Shown here piece after piece: positions 38,006 through 50,720 of a DNA stretch of 64,000 bases. The first letter of the stretch is position 1. Each line of letters begins with the position of its first letter. Made by a program: the position numbers and the translations under genes. The notes beneath the pieces are model-generated. The model was not told the origin of the DNA and searched no databases. It saw only the letters and a program-made list of their open reading frames with translations. Source of the stretch: Oenanthe sinensis (lineage: Eukaryota; Streptophyta; Magnoliopsida; Apiales; Apiaceae); the NCBI GenBank assembly GCA_028671895.1, contig CM053796.1, positions 39,926,860 through 39,990,859 on the forward strand, written 5' to 3'.

Positions 38006-38320
38006 TTTCACCAAAACCTATACATACAAGTACATATATCTATATATATGTGTGTATGTATAGTGAGATTGAAATGATGGGTTTTGAGATTAATTACAAA
38101 TTAATGACGTTATAATCTTCTTGCTTAGGGTTGACAGAGAGAGAGAGAGAAAGAGACAAGGGAGACCGGACCAAGACAGTGTTTGTATGTATATTTCAGT
38201 GTGTGTGAGTATATATCAGAAACATGCACCGTAATAGTAGTACTAGTATATACTATGTTGTTGATATAATTCGTATTTATATTATGGCAGCGGCTACCCG
38301 GAAGCTATTGCCGGTAATTA
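38006..38320 (-). promoter_or_regulatory. 5' UTR/promoter region of the importin gene
   Basis: The sequence upstream of the ATG (38003-38005) has short TA/TG runs and a GA-rich stretch at about 38134-38157, typical of a plant 5' leader. I cannot place the transcription start. Confidence 0.4.
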
Positions 38321-40161
38321 TTTATTTATTTGTTATAAAAAATTGTGAATAAGAGAAAAAAAATTATTATAAAAATTACGAGTAAAGAAAAAATATAGAA
38401 AACTCTTCCGAAAGGATATCAAAATTTTAATTTTAATCATTTCCATTATAAAAAACACGGCTAGTCAATTAGTGTTTTTGTATTTTTGATTAAAATTTGT
38501 TATTATGGGTACATAGATGGATAGGAGAGCTCTAATTATCTATTTTATACTTTTAATATTTGATTTTTATGTACTTTCTTTTCTTGTTTTATTCTTTTTT
38601 TAGCTTTTTGAAAGTACTATAAAGATGGATTAAACGTGATACAGGATAAAGGTTGATTTTCATGGCACGGGCACTTCATTTTGTAGAAGCTTTTGGGAGA
38701 GAATATTTACTTTATTTGTTGTTTGACACATTTTAAACATACTCCATCTTATGTACTTGAGATTTTTCATATTTTAATGCATTTGATTTGATAAGTTTGT
38801 ATTTTTTTTCCTTAGCGTGCATGTTTGTAAGATTGTCTTATATTTTAATTCTAAAACTAGTAAAATATAGAGAGAACTTAAATACAATATGCATTGATTC
38901 GTATGTGAAAAAATACGAATTAAAAGTATAAGAGATATTTTATTTTAAAAATTAAATTTAAATTTAAATTTAAAAATTAAATAAGCCTATGATCACATAA
39001 AAATGATACTAGGGAAGTAGGGATTATTTAGGGCAGAAATTTTAATTAAAAACAATTTACAATAAATGTAAGTACTTTAAGTGACGTAATAGGGTAAGAG
39101 GGGAGTGACCTGTGACCAGATCCAGAAAGCTTTTTTACACGTAAGTATTAGAATCTCATAATGTATCACAGAACTAATATTTGGCGTTAATTTAAGTTAT
39201 AGGAGTATTTTAATCAACTTGACTTTAAATGGTTAGAACTTTTAAGAAGCACACAGCAAAAGCACCGCTTTGACTTATTTTTCATTTCTTAGTTTTGTGT
39301 ACAAAAAATTACTTTTAAATTAAAAAATATAAACTATCTAAATTGTAAGTAACTTTCTTTAAATTAATCCAAACGAGTTCATAATGTGTGAATAGATAAA
39401 TTATAAATTATTTTCAATTGATTATAGAAGAGAACCATTATTAATTAATAAATGTGATAAAAAAAACATTTATGAGTCGCAAATAATTTTTTGAGTTTGA
39501 AAATTTCAATAGGCCTAACAATCAAAACAATTATTTATAATAAAATTTTATTTAAATATTAACATCAAATCAAATGAGATCATGTCAATTATTATTAAAT
39601 ATGTTATTTTTTAAAAGAAACAAAAACCTGTAATAACTTTGTAGGCTTTTAGATGAATTAGTTTTTAGCCTATTTTTAATATATATAATTAATAATATAT
39701 AATTATAAATTAATTGCAAATTTTTTATATTTAAATGGAAGGATATATTCGACTAATTAATTTTATATGTTCAGTGCATTGTAAATAATTCCTATCTATT
39801 TAGAGAATAAAATATAAACTACCAATTATACATTAAAATTAAAATTAAAATAATAAAAATTATTTTATAAAATTTTATATCTTTTCATTTACAAAAAAAA
39901 ATATTTCATACGTATATAATTTACTGTTATTTAAAATATGGTTCATTTAACTTCAAATTGGTTCTAAATATTTACGAACAACCTCGGTAGTTAAGAATGC
40001 AATCATGGTACTTCATCATTATTCTACACTTAAATAATTAATTTTTATAATTTAATTTAGAAATCTATTATTATATATTATTAATTTCTTTATATATGTT
40101 GAGTAAAAATTTGCAAAAAAAATAAGAAAAAAAAATCCATTCTTGAGTTTAAGGAGAAAAC
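38321..40161. other. gene-free AT-rich stretch
   Basis: Very AT-rich intergenic DNA with A/T homopolymers. No gene or bounded repeat recognised. Confidence 0.5.
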
Positions 40162-40642
40162 TAAGGTCATGTTTGGTATTGCTGTTGTAAACAACTACAA
40201 CAGTTTTTTGCTGAAAATCTATCAGAAAAGTGTTTGGTAAAATTCAAAATCTGTTTGGAAAACGTTTTTGGCCTAAAAGATGCTGTTAGAGAAAGTATGT
40301 TATCCATGCTTTTGGAAAAAAACTGTTTTTCAGCTTTTGTAGGAAATAACTACATATTTCTGTTGTCAATCTTGTACAATATAGACATAACCATATAATT
40401 ATCGTAGGCATGAAACAAATAAAAATGAACATAATTCATATATATAATAGTTAATCCATATAACAAAGCATAACAATGCAATCATGCAATTAGAGAATTA
40501 ACTATAATATAAGGAGAAGAGTTTAAGAAAACAAATAGAGATTGAATTTAATCTCGAGTCCAGAAAATATGTCTCCTTAAAATAGTTTCGCCCTTCACCT
40601 AAATAGTTTCGCCCATTGAACCTAGTTCTTGGCACCTCCAAT

Positions 40643-40860
40643 CAGCAAGGTTGGGTGTCCACCATGATGTCGTTAAGCAATAGGCTAAGACCCATCCCTC
40701 TTGATGATTTTATAACTATCTCTCGTTTTAACCATCTGGTTAGTGGATCCATAATATTATCATTTGACTTCACATAGTCAACCCTGATAATTCTCGTTGA
40801 GAGTAGTTGCTTAATGGTATTGTGTCTTCGTCATAAAGACGAGACTTTTCATTGCATAAG
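40643..40860 (-). pseudogene. copia RNase H C-terminal fragment
   Basis: The minus-strand frame RRHNTIKQLLSTRIIRVDY followed by KSNDNIMDPLTRWLKRE and IKSSRGMGLSLL matches the conserved end of copia pol, then meets a stop. Upstream the frame is lost within about 40 bases. Confidence 0.75.
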
Positions 40861-41706
40861 TCATAATATAATCTTTCAATTGCACATTAATTACACAATA
40901 TTATTGCACATTGAAGATACATTTCCTTGTCATTTAGGAATATCCTCTATAAAGTGGCAACCAAGTTAGCCTCTTTCCTGCATATATCGTATATGATAGA
41001 CTCGTATTCCATCATGAATCGAGCTACACTAAACATTTAGGATTTCCATGACATGCTATTTTACTAGTGTAATTGTATTCACTAATGAATTTTAAGTTCT
41101 TAAAGTCAAACATCTAATTTACGTACTATCTCCATATAGTCCGATTAGATATCTCTTGCAATGTAGCCCCAGCTCACGAGTACGTAACATAACCTTAATT
41201 TTCTTGTAGTCACTTTTAAATGACTAATTTTCATTATACTCGTGCATCTACTCAGTTTACCAACTGTGTAGTCCATGTTTGATTCTGTACAATTTCAAAA
41301 ATACAACAAACATTCAATCACTTTTGAGAGACCATTTTACCTTCATTCTTGGATTCAGGCAAAATCCATATTCACATAATTCTAATTATATTAGAAAACA
41401 TTTAGTTGATCTTCTCAAAATTCGAGTCATTGTCATATGACTTTCATACTATGAGACTCTCTGAAATTATTAACCTTCAAGTCTCATCAAACATGATAAA
41501 GATGATCTTCTCGTCACTGTTTCTCGTAATGATCTAGATCATTCACATGCAACCATGATGACCTTGTCATTTCATGTGTAAATATCTCATACATATATGT
41601 CAATCCATTGATTTCCTTTTATCAATTCATAATCTTAACTTTGGCATATATCACATTTTGATAATCATTTTATCAATCATCTATCAAGGCCTCAAATTGT
41701 TATTAT

Positions 41707-41830
41707 CATTACCAATTTTTAGCGTCCCAAAAATTAGCAATTTCAATTTATCTCATTACCAAGTTTGAGCGTCCCCAAACAGGTAATATTCATGCATGTA
41801 GTTAACCAATTTGAGCGTCCTCAAACTAGT
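41707..41830. repeat. three copies of a TTACCAATTTGAGCGTCC-type repeat
   Basis: Near-identical words beginning TTACCAA(T/G)TT and containing AGCGTCCCCAAA/AGCGTCCTCAAA occur about 50 bp apart, inside the copia derivative. Confidence 0.7.
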
Positions 41831-44804
41831 AACCTTATCATATTAGATGAGGCCATCAATTTTGACAATACTGTCAATTTTAAATGCCATTGTCTTGTTG
41901 TTCAGTTTGATTCACAAAATTTTCATCAAATCATAGTCTTTTCATTTTTTGTGTTAGTAAAGAAACCCTTAGGTTATCTCTTGTAGATTTCATTCAAATC
42001 TTTATTTAGAAAGACTATCTCAATGTTCATTTGATATATTTTTCAATTTCGAACTACAAAATTTTAAGTATCATCCCGCTGAACCTTATTCTCATACAAG
42101 AGAATATATCTCATAGTATTCTAGGTCTTCACATTGACTGTAATCTTTATTTACCAGTGTGACCAGGTACTATTTCTTTAACCCGTATTAAAATTCATTT
42201 GGTCTTAATGGCACCTCTCTCACAGAAAGATCCATAACTTTAAAACATGATTCTTCATAATAGAACCACTCTCTCTATACCTTTTACATCTATTTCCCCA
42301 CAAAGGATTATATAGAGAATTCAAATTATTCATATAATATTGTATTCCATTTTCTAGCACACATACTAGAAATTTTGACTCATTGACTTATCAACTTTAG
42401 TCAATTTCCCTTTTGATATATTCTTTTATCAAAGAATTATCATATAAGCGTATAGCTTCTTCAAAACTTTTAGATTTATCTTTGAACAAATCAATAAAGA
42501 ATCTGGACAAAATTTACATGTCCCAATTAGTATTCCCTCTTGTTAGGTTCATCATCCCCACATACATCCAAAAAACTCATAAATTCATTTGGATTATTTA
42601 CGAATCTATAAGGAACTACTTAACTCCTAATGTAAGCATTCTTATATTCCGTAGTTGCATAGTTATGAATCTCATAATTTAGATTCATACGCAAGATAAC
42701 ATTAGACAATATCATCGTCCATGTATCTATCCAAATTCTCTTAATTGATTTTGGAACTTCATTTACTTTTCCAAGTAATAGTATCAAGACATCTTCAAGA
42801 TACCCTCACATTACATTCCACTACATTTCAGTATTCATAGAAAATTTAATAATTTTCTCTTCAAGATACCCTCACACTTTTAGTATTTCTAAAATGTTTC
42901 AATACATTCTAGAATCATAGGAAATTCTATTATTTTCTTTCATGGTATCTTATTTTAGAATAATTAGTCATTAGGTGACTAAAATTCTCATATTCAGTGA
43001 TAGTCCGAATTAATCAATTTTTCTTTCACATCTTCCCTAGATTGTGATCCAAATCTACAAATATTCAATTTTACTAATGCGGGTAATTGGTAGTATCCTT
43101 TATGAATACGTCTACTTTGTGAACAAATTTCAGTCAGTAATTATTCACTACAAGAGTCATTCTTTACAATCTTAATTATCGAATTAAGTTGGTTTTCAAC
43201 TTCGAATTTATAGAGTATAAATTTCTTTATATAGCGTCATTCTTACTCTTTAATGAGTACACATAATAAATGTATTATTGTCATTCTAGAAAGTAATCAC
43301 AATTTGTTAATACATCTCGTTAGAGCATGTTTCATCATCATTCATTAATAACCTCACAAGGTTTTAACATAATCACATTGAACAATATTTAATTGTTCTT
43401 ATCATTAAAATCCAATCATTGAATTTCTCAGAAATTTCAGCATAGTTCACAAGAACCAAAATTTCAATACACCAGGCAAATTGGTATGCATGAAGCCTTC
43501 AATAATCCACATTCAGTGATTCTCAATCAACTGATGCGTTAGGATTAACAACATTTTGGATTTCTCTAAATTTACAGCATATAGAGCTGATAACAATATT
43601 GTCGTATAAGGTATCACATAGAGTACCATAATAGGCTCGTGTGTCACTTCTGCATCAATATAGACACCAACACGAGAAATAATAGCTTTACTAGAGGAAC
43701 AAATCCAACCAGAAAATTATAAGTCTCATGTCTACCCCACAACCAGTACTCATAATGTACTGGTTTAGTTCAATCAATATCCACAAAGATTTAGTTCAAC
43801 TGAACTCATCCTCACATATTCCATTAAGAAATAACCAAAATAATTAATTAAACAATTAATTTAATCAGAAGGTTTCTCTAATCACATAATCAAGGTGTCC
43901 GAATAAATATCGTGTATATATATATACATGTCTAATCAACCAATATAAAACTCATGGTTAAACAATGGAAGAAGTCAAACTAGGTCATATAAAAATCACA
44001 TATAGACTTCAAACGTGTACAACATACATATAGAACACCATATGCTTATTTATGGAAAATTAATTACATTCTCATGACATATTATGACTTTTAATAAGCC
44101 ATATCCACAAAATTTGCCAAGTCTCGTCACTTATATTATCCATCCAATATTCATAGACATTAATAAAAATTAGGAAATAAATTATTAACATCTCATCACC
44201 GAAACTATGTCTATTTCCAATCTCAAAATTTTATCATTGCATATTAAACATATATATGCACAAATGATATGTCATAATCCTCAATTAATAGATAATAAAT
44301 TATCAAAGCCTTCATCATGGGACAAAGAATAGATGGCATACTGTATGATATCAGTTGAATATAACACATAAATCAATAATCAATTTATAAATCAAGAGAT
44401 GTATTGTCTTGTAAGTCATTGAATACGAGTGCACCAATTTCCCACAATTAAAGAATGGTCACACTAAAATATATAAACATAATTGATTTCATCTATCTCA
44501 GTTTTCCAAAACAAATCAACATGACATACATATAAACATGTATACACATTTATAATAGCCAAAAGTGCACCATCTCTATATCTCAATAACTTATCAATGT
44601 CATAAAATTAATAATCATGTGCACCATATTTTATGACATAAAGGTGCAAATAGACCATAAACATTTTCTAGATGTAGCCATACATCGATGTGAAGATAAC
44701 CCACGAAAATAATTAACGATTTTTGCATATTCTTGAAATCAAGAGATAAATAAGATAATAATCATGATGGAGTACAAGTTTGACATATGAAACTACTTTA
44801 AGAT

Positions 44805-45554
44805 TGTTGTCAATCTTGTACAATATAGACATAACCATATAATTATCGTAGGTATGAAACAAATAAGAATGAACATAATTCATGTATATAATAGTTAATT
44901 CATATAACAAAGCATAACAATACAATCATGCAATTAGAGAATTAACTATAATATAAGGAGAAGAGTTTAAGAAAACAAACAGAGATTGAATTTAATCTCG
45001 AGTCCAGAAAATATGTCTCCTTAAAATAGTTTCGCCCCTCACCGTCTGTGCATAGCGACCTGCCTCCCATAATAAAATGAGATACAGTACCACCGATAAA
45101 TCAACGATACTCTCAGCGAACTTGAACTGAGTTGGAAATTATCACCCGAATATTTTGACCTTTAAAACTGAAGAGATTAAAATTACAGAAAGGGCTATAA
45201 TTTTCTCAAATTGGTAAAACTGAAACCCTAAGACTCTATTTATAATGAGAGACTTGAATGGTCTTGATTTTCTTTTCAATGTGGTACAAGGTATTTTTAA
45301 GAAAAACCAAGGAATAGGTTTGTACTACTCTCGATGTGGTACACTTTTCAAATACCACTTTAAAGGGTTATACTTTGGAACATCAGTTCTCATTCACCCT
45401 TTATCTATTTTGAGCGTGTAAATATGCGTTGAAATTCACTCACAGAGTAGAATATGATCCAACCCATACACAACACTAACATATAGTGTTTATCACTCAA
45501 ATTGAGTCTCAAAATGGTTCACAACTTAGTCTAAAATACTATGTTTTTCCAACA
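44805..45554 (-). repeat. complete LTR of the copia derivative
   Basis: The 750-bp segment has TG...CA ends. Its first 240 bases recur at 40361-40602. Confidence 0.65.
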
Positions 45555-45673
45555 GTTTCGTTATCTAACCTCCCTGAAAATATTATTTTTATATATTATA
45601 TCTCAAAATATATATATATAAACTTTTTATTACAGCACAACATTTTTCAACAGCAATCTCAAACAGACCATAA

Positions 45674-46249
45674 GACGAAAATATAAGATTTCATTCACTT
45701 TCTTTACTATATCTTTCAATATGGGAACAATTTAGATAGAAAAAAGGTGTATAAAATAATAAATTTAGTATATTACTTTATATAAATCATTCAAATATCC
45801 AAAATATTTATTTCCAAAAAAAACGTGTGTACATCAGTTTTGGGTTTGATGGACTAATAGCCCATTCGTAGAAATTCTGGGCTAAAAATCCATTATTGAG
45901 ATAGTACCAAATACCTGTTTATTTGGGCTTTAAGTCTTGAATTTAAGTTGAAGAAAGTGAGAAAACATAGTTTTGTCATGAAATAACCTATCAATTAATT
46001 ATTATAATACACTAAAACTGAACCTACATTAAATAATAATTGATAAATTAATAATTTTAGTAAAATAATATTTTTTTTGACGATTTTAATAAATGAATAC
46101 TATATACTTTTGATATAGAAATAAATTCAATAAAATAAATTTTTTCCTTGATCCAATATATAAACTGCGTACTCATCTGTTATTTTCAATATAATTATTA
46201 ATTGTTCTTGGTTTTGTTTATCAAATACGACTTACGAATAGTGACAAAT
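45674..46249. other. gene-free AT-rich stretch
   Basis: No coding signal. It may contain the decayed 5' part of the LINE relic that becomes recognisable near 46270. Confidence 0.4.
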
Positions 46250-46473
46250 GTGAATACACGACAAATAATGTTGCCTTTGTGTATCTAACTGAAATTGCAA
46301 AAGCCATGGGTATGCGTGAGGCCTTAAGCTGGATCAAGGATCAAAATTGAGAATTTGTAATAGTTGAAACAGATTGTCTTAGTGTCGTTCAAGCAATCGG
46401 CAGCCAATAATCACTGCTTTCATACTTTAGCAGAGTAGTGCAGGAGTGCAAGGAATTTGTTGATGGAAGAATT

Positions 46474-49011
46474 TGGTAACAACAAAATATGAGGTCCATC
46501 GTCATAATCAAGATCTAGGGTTGCGTTTTTTACATGAAAAGTCGTTGAAGTGGGGTTTTTTAGTTGGTGGCGGCTTTCAACATCCAACCTCTAACAATGT
46601 GTCTATGTATCCATATTTATAATAGGGATCAAGCCCACGTAGTTTTTGCTGAAGTAGAGGCCCAATAGGAAAAAGAAAGAGAAATCTACTTAGAAGAGGT
46701 CTCCACATTAAGGCTTATCTGGGGGTCAAAGCCCAGTATAAGGCCCAAAGACTTTATGAATCCGACATTGACCCCGAAATCATGGGCTCTAGTCTTTCCA
46801 TTGTAGCCATTTCCCGAATACTTTGACTAGAGGCCAGCACTAGACCCACCTCGAATGTAAAACGCGTCCTAAGCCCCTAGATAGGGGCAACCCGCCTGAG
46901 TACAGGGAAAAGATCTTCCAAGACAATGTTAGCAGTACACCATAACTCCTCTACAAGGGACACCCGAGGAATATGGAGTTATAACCTTCAATTGGCATTG
47001 ATAGACATAGATGGCGGAAAACCTTCAAATTAATCTTGGAGGCACAGGGCCTTTAATAACAGCAACAATAATCCACCCGAACTAACTATAAATTCAGTTC
47101 AATAGATATCAGCCCATCAGAAATAAAACATTTTGAAATTTGGGCAAAACAACTACTCCCAATTCCTTGCAATATTGTAAATATAAGAGGAATTAAATCT
47201 TCATCAAATTTTATAGTTACCACGCATATTCATGATTCTTTCTTCACTTTTTTCAAAATTATGTCTTCCACACACTCTTCAAATATTTTACGCATAATAA
47301 TAACTTTTATGACGTGCCATGTAAAAACAAAATTACCTCTGAGTGGCTGCAAAATCAACAACACCCCTAATTTTACTAAAATTTTACTCTCATGAGGCAT
47401 TGAGAACCTTCAATAAAACTTTACTCCTATGAGGCGTTGGGAGCCTTCAATAAAATTTTACGCCTTCACTAAAATTTTATTCCTATGAGGCGCTGAGAGC
47501 CTTCACTAAAATTTTACTTCCATGAGGCGTTGGGAGCCTTCACTAAAAATTTATGCCTTCAATAAAGTTTTACTCCCATGAGGTGTTGGGAGCCTTCAAT
47601 AAAATTTTACGTCTTCAATAAAATTTTACTCTCAAGGCGTTGGGGGTCTTCACTAAAATTTTTACTCCCATGAGGTGTTGGGAGTCTTCAATAAAAAATT
47701 TCTCCCATGAGGCGTTGGGAGCCTTTAATAAAATTTTATCCCATGAATAAAATTTTACTATCATGAAGTGTTGGGAGCCTTCACTAAAATTTTACTCCCA
47801 TGAAGTGTTGGGAGCCTTCAATAAAATTTTACTCCCATGAGGTGTTGAGAGACTTCAATAAAATTTTATGCTAACAATAAAATTTTACGCCTTCACTAAA
47901 ATTTCTATCAATCAAAATTATTCATACCCCCCTTATTCGTCCATTACAGCCTGCAAAAATAAGATGTGCAACAACACAACCAACAATAAAAATATATCAA
48001 GAAAGTTAGATTTTTACTTGGAAGGCGTGCCTTGGGAGATGGAGATAGAGATGTAGCTCCTCGTAAAACTCAGCTGTCTAGGCCTTTTTCTGGGTTTCTC
48101 CACTTGAAAATAGAATATTAGACCATCTTCAAATTGTAGAAAATTTTGTTATATTCGCGTGGGCTGTAAAATCATCCAATTCTGACTTCTGAAATTCAAG
48201 TTATAACCGAAACAGTGATTATTGCGCAATCTCTCACACAAATCCGAATTTTCATCTGACTCAAGCCGAAATAGGATCAATTTTTTCCTCCATCTAATGA
48301 TCTTCAGATATTTGTCTTCATGTGACTTTCTACCTACAAAAATTCAATCAACAATAGAAAATATTAAAGCGTTATGGTTTACCTGATAGACGCACTTTAT
48401 GATATGAAGATGCAGCTCCTGATAATTGTGTCCCATCTCTGCAAGTCACACTCTCCATGTGCTTGTTCTTCAATTAACCAAAACCTCCTCCCCATACATA
48501 GATTTCGACTGAACGTTGTAAACCAATTATCAGCCGATTTTCTAAACCGAGTAGAATTACTTGATGAAAATTTGCAGCTGTCTTTTCTCTTCAGTTTCGG
48601 ACTGATACCGGATGGATTCTTCTTATTTTATCACCTCTGAATTAAGGAGAATTCAATAAGTTTCGAGTGGGCTGTAAAATAGTCCAAATCCGAATTGTAG
48701 AACTCTAGATATTACTCAAACAGTATATGTAGCGCGTGTAGCACAATACATACGTTTTTTTCTATTTTGACTCCAAAATCAATTACTCATCAGCCATTAA
48801 GTCATACTTGACATCATGTCTTTCAAATCATGATGAGAACCATAACACATTGAATTCCAACAACCCTTGCGAAATTTATTAATATCTCCCCCTTAATCCT
48901 CGAGGCAAGGGTCTTCAATAACAATAATAATAATCCATCGAACAACTATAAATTCTGTCCAATAGATATCAGCCCATCATAAATAACACATGCTAAAATT
49001 TAGGCACAACA
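46474..49011. mobile_element. LTR-like element inserted in the RNase H relic
   Basis: The insert begins TGGTAACAAC, ends AGGCACAACA, and is flanked by GAATT on both sides (46469-46473 and 49012-49016). TG...CA ends and a 5-bp duplication suggest an LTR element. The last ~80 bases before 49011 resemble 47075-47152 (both with CAATAGATATCAGCCCATCA), so the left LTR would be about 46474-47152 and the right LTR is shorter or diverged. The interior codes for nothing recognisable and contains a minisatellite. Confidence 0.6.
47370..47895. repeat. hairpin-forming minisatellite inside the LTR-like element
   Basis: About eleven copies of a unit with core CTCCCATGAGGCGTTGGGAG (variants) are separated by one or two AT-rich linkers of the form CCTTCAATAAAATTTTA. 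Core starts lie near 47385, 47427, 47478, 47516, 47572, 47632, 47664, 47701, 47756, 47795 and 47832. Each core can pair CTCCCA with TGGGAG over an 8-base loop. The unit spacing of 32-56 reflects a variable number of linkers. Confidence 0.9.
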
Positions 49012-49204
49012 GAATTGTTGGAAGAGTTGAAAGACAAGTGAGTGACAATTAAATTTATTAAACGGTCAGCAAACCACGTAGCTCACTGCTTAGCGAGATA
49101 TAGTAGTTTGTATGTAGGGTGAGTGACACTCATCCGGAGTCCAGTCTTGTATCAATGAATGATATGATTTATTAATGAATCAATTTCATTTGGCCAAAAA
49201 AAAC

Positions 49205-50463
49205 TGATATTTTCAATGCAAGCAACTCCAATCATAATAACTTTTTAGGTAAAAATGATGTTATTTCTATATGTGTGCTCTATATTACTAGTTTATTTAT
49301 TTTAATTCTTTAAAATTGTCCTTTACTCTCTTCTTTTTTCTTTTAAAATTTTAACAATGGCAGATAAATTTAATACATCATCAAAAAATATATTTTTATA
49401 TGCATAATTTTTAATCCTTCTTTTAAATAATAATCCAGTAGCTAGCACCAAGGGGGATTTACATTGAAGCACGCGTTATTTTTTATATATAAATGTTGTA
49501 TATTTATCTAATACCCTTATTAAAAAAAGTTAATTGTCCTTGTAATATTAGTAATTTAATTGTTTTTTTGTATTTTTTTAGTTTTTTTTGCCAAATGTAA
49601 TTTTTTAGTTTATTATTTATATGATGACAACCTGAGATAAAAATATTTGGAGGACAAAAATTATAGTATTTATACATTAAAAAAATGTATAAATTATACA
49701 TAATGGAATTTTGGAAGATTAATAAAATCTATATAAAAAAATTATATTTAGGGGCAATCGAACTATAAAAAATAACAAAGTTTTTTTGGGATATATGGGG
49801 ACCCGCCAAAATATATTTCTTGATCCGCCATTGGCTAGCACCCTTATTAAAGTGTCAAATTTTTAAATTTTTAAATTTTATATTATGAGAATAAAGTTCA
49901 TGAGATTACCTGCCAGTGTCATTTAATGCGGGTATTTTTGTAATTTTATATAATTTCCTATAATTACAATAACACGCTCGTGTATTTATATGAGATTTTT
50001 TTTAATCTCAGGAAAGCTACGTGAGGTAACTTCAGGAACATTAATATCTTATATTATTTAGTCATAGTATTATTATTTTTTTTTGAAACATATAGTATTA
50101 TATTATTACTATTTTATATTATAATAAATAATTAAAATTATAAATTACACTATTTAAATAAAATAATAATTAATGTTTACAGTTGACAATTGACATCTGT
50201 TGTCCCCATTGACACATTGTTAGAGTTGGATTGTAAATTTGTAATGGGCCTTGATTTATGACATTGACAAACTCAACTTGTCAAATTATAGTCCAATTCT
50301 ATTGACAAATCATATTCAATCCCATTCCCTATCAATATATCGCAATAATAATGAAAGCAATAACGGAATAAAAAATCAATTACGAGAAGGCAAAGTGAAA
50401 GCATTATCATCTCCAAAAGTTTACTAAACCTTTCGTATGACAACCCTACATAATTATTAATTA
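49205..50463. other. gene-free AT-rich stretch
   Basis: No gene recognised. Confidence 0.5.
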
Positions 50464-50720
50464 TTCCCTCTGTTCTGTAAAAAGTGGCGTTTTATAAAAA
50501 ATAAAAATTAAATTGATTCAACTTTGACCACTTATTAAATATTACTGATTTATATTTTTACAAAAATAAAAATTAACTGTAATAGTTAATGTAATATATT
50601 TTTTAATGATATATTTTTCTTAATTTTTATTTCTAACAATAATTATTAATAAATGGTCAAAGTTGAATCAGCTTGAGTTTTAATTTTTATAAACCGCCAC
50701 TTTTTATGAAACGGAGGGAG
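50464..50720. mobile_element. Stowaway-type MITE
   Basis: The left end TTCCCTCTGTTCTGTAAAAA and the right end TTTTTATGAAACGGAGGGAG are inverted copies, flanked by TA. The subterminal CAACTTTGACCA/TGGTCAAAGTTG words are also inverted. The length is 257 bp. Confidence 0.88.

Larger units (their letters stand above)
40361..45554 (-). mobile_element. copia-derived LTR element, rearranged and almost non-coding
   Basis: A full LTR-like segment 44805-45554 (750 bp; TGTTGTCAATC...TTCCAACA) shares its first ~240 bp with 40361-40602, about 97% by eye. The outer flanks ATTTC (40356-40360) and GTTTC (45555-45559) look like a worn 5-bp duplication. The left copy stops being LTR-like at about 40602 and runs into internal sequence. 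Just inside, on the minus strand, is the C-terminal end of a copia RNase H region (RRHNTIKQLL, VDYVKSNDN, MDPLTRWLKRE, SSRGMGLSLLLND; about 40650-40850). The remaining ~4 kb show no gag-pol, so it is a non-autonomous derivative. No primer-binding site is apparent. Confidence 0.7.
40165..45670. mobile_element. Harbinger/Tourist-like MITE split by a copia-like insertion
   Basis: The left end GGTCATGTTTGGTATTGCTG and the right end CAGCAATCTCAAACAGACCA are inverted copies with a few mismatches. Each is flanked by TAA (40162-40164 and 45671-45673), the Harbinger-type target duplication. Without the insertion at 40361-45554 the host element would be about 310 bp. Confidence 0.7.
46270..49204 (+). 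pseudogene. LINE-type RNase H (RVT_3) relic split by an insertion
   Basis: The left part (46280-46473) translates to AKAMGMREALSWIKDQN, stop, EFVIVETDCLSVVQAIGS and RVVQECKEFV, the RNase H fold found at the end of plant non-LTR retrotransposons. The right part (49017-49110) continues EELKDK, stop, VTIKFIKRSANHVAHCLARY, the C-terminal His-containing block. An A-rich tail near 49196-49203 ends the relic. Internal stops make it dead. No reverse transcriptase is recognisable upstream, so it is 5'-truncated. The two halves are separated by 46474-49011. Confidence 0.8.

Noticed and set aside
38321..40161. Search for a gene between the importin promoter and the nested element
   Set aside because: Only AT-driven short frames; no recognisable motif on either strand.
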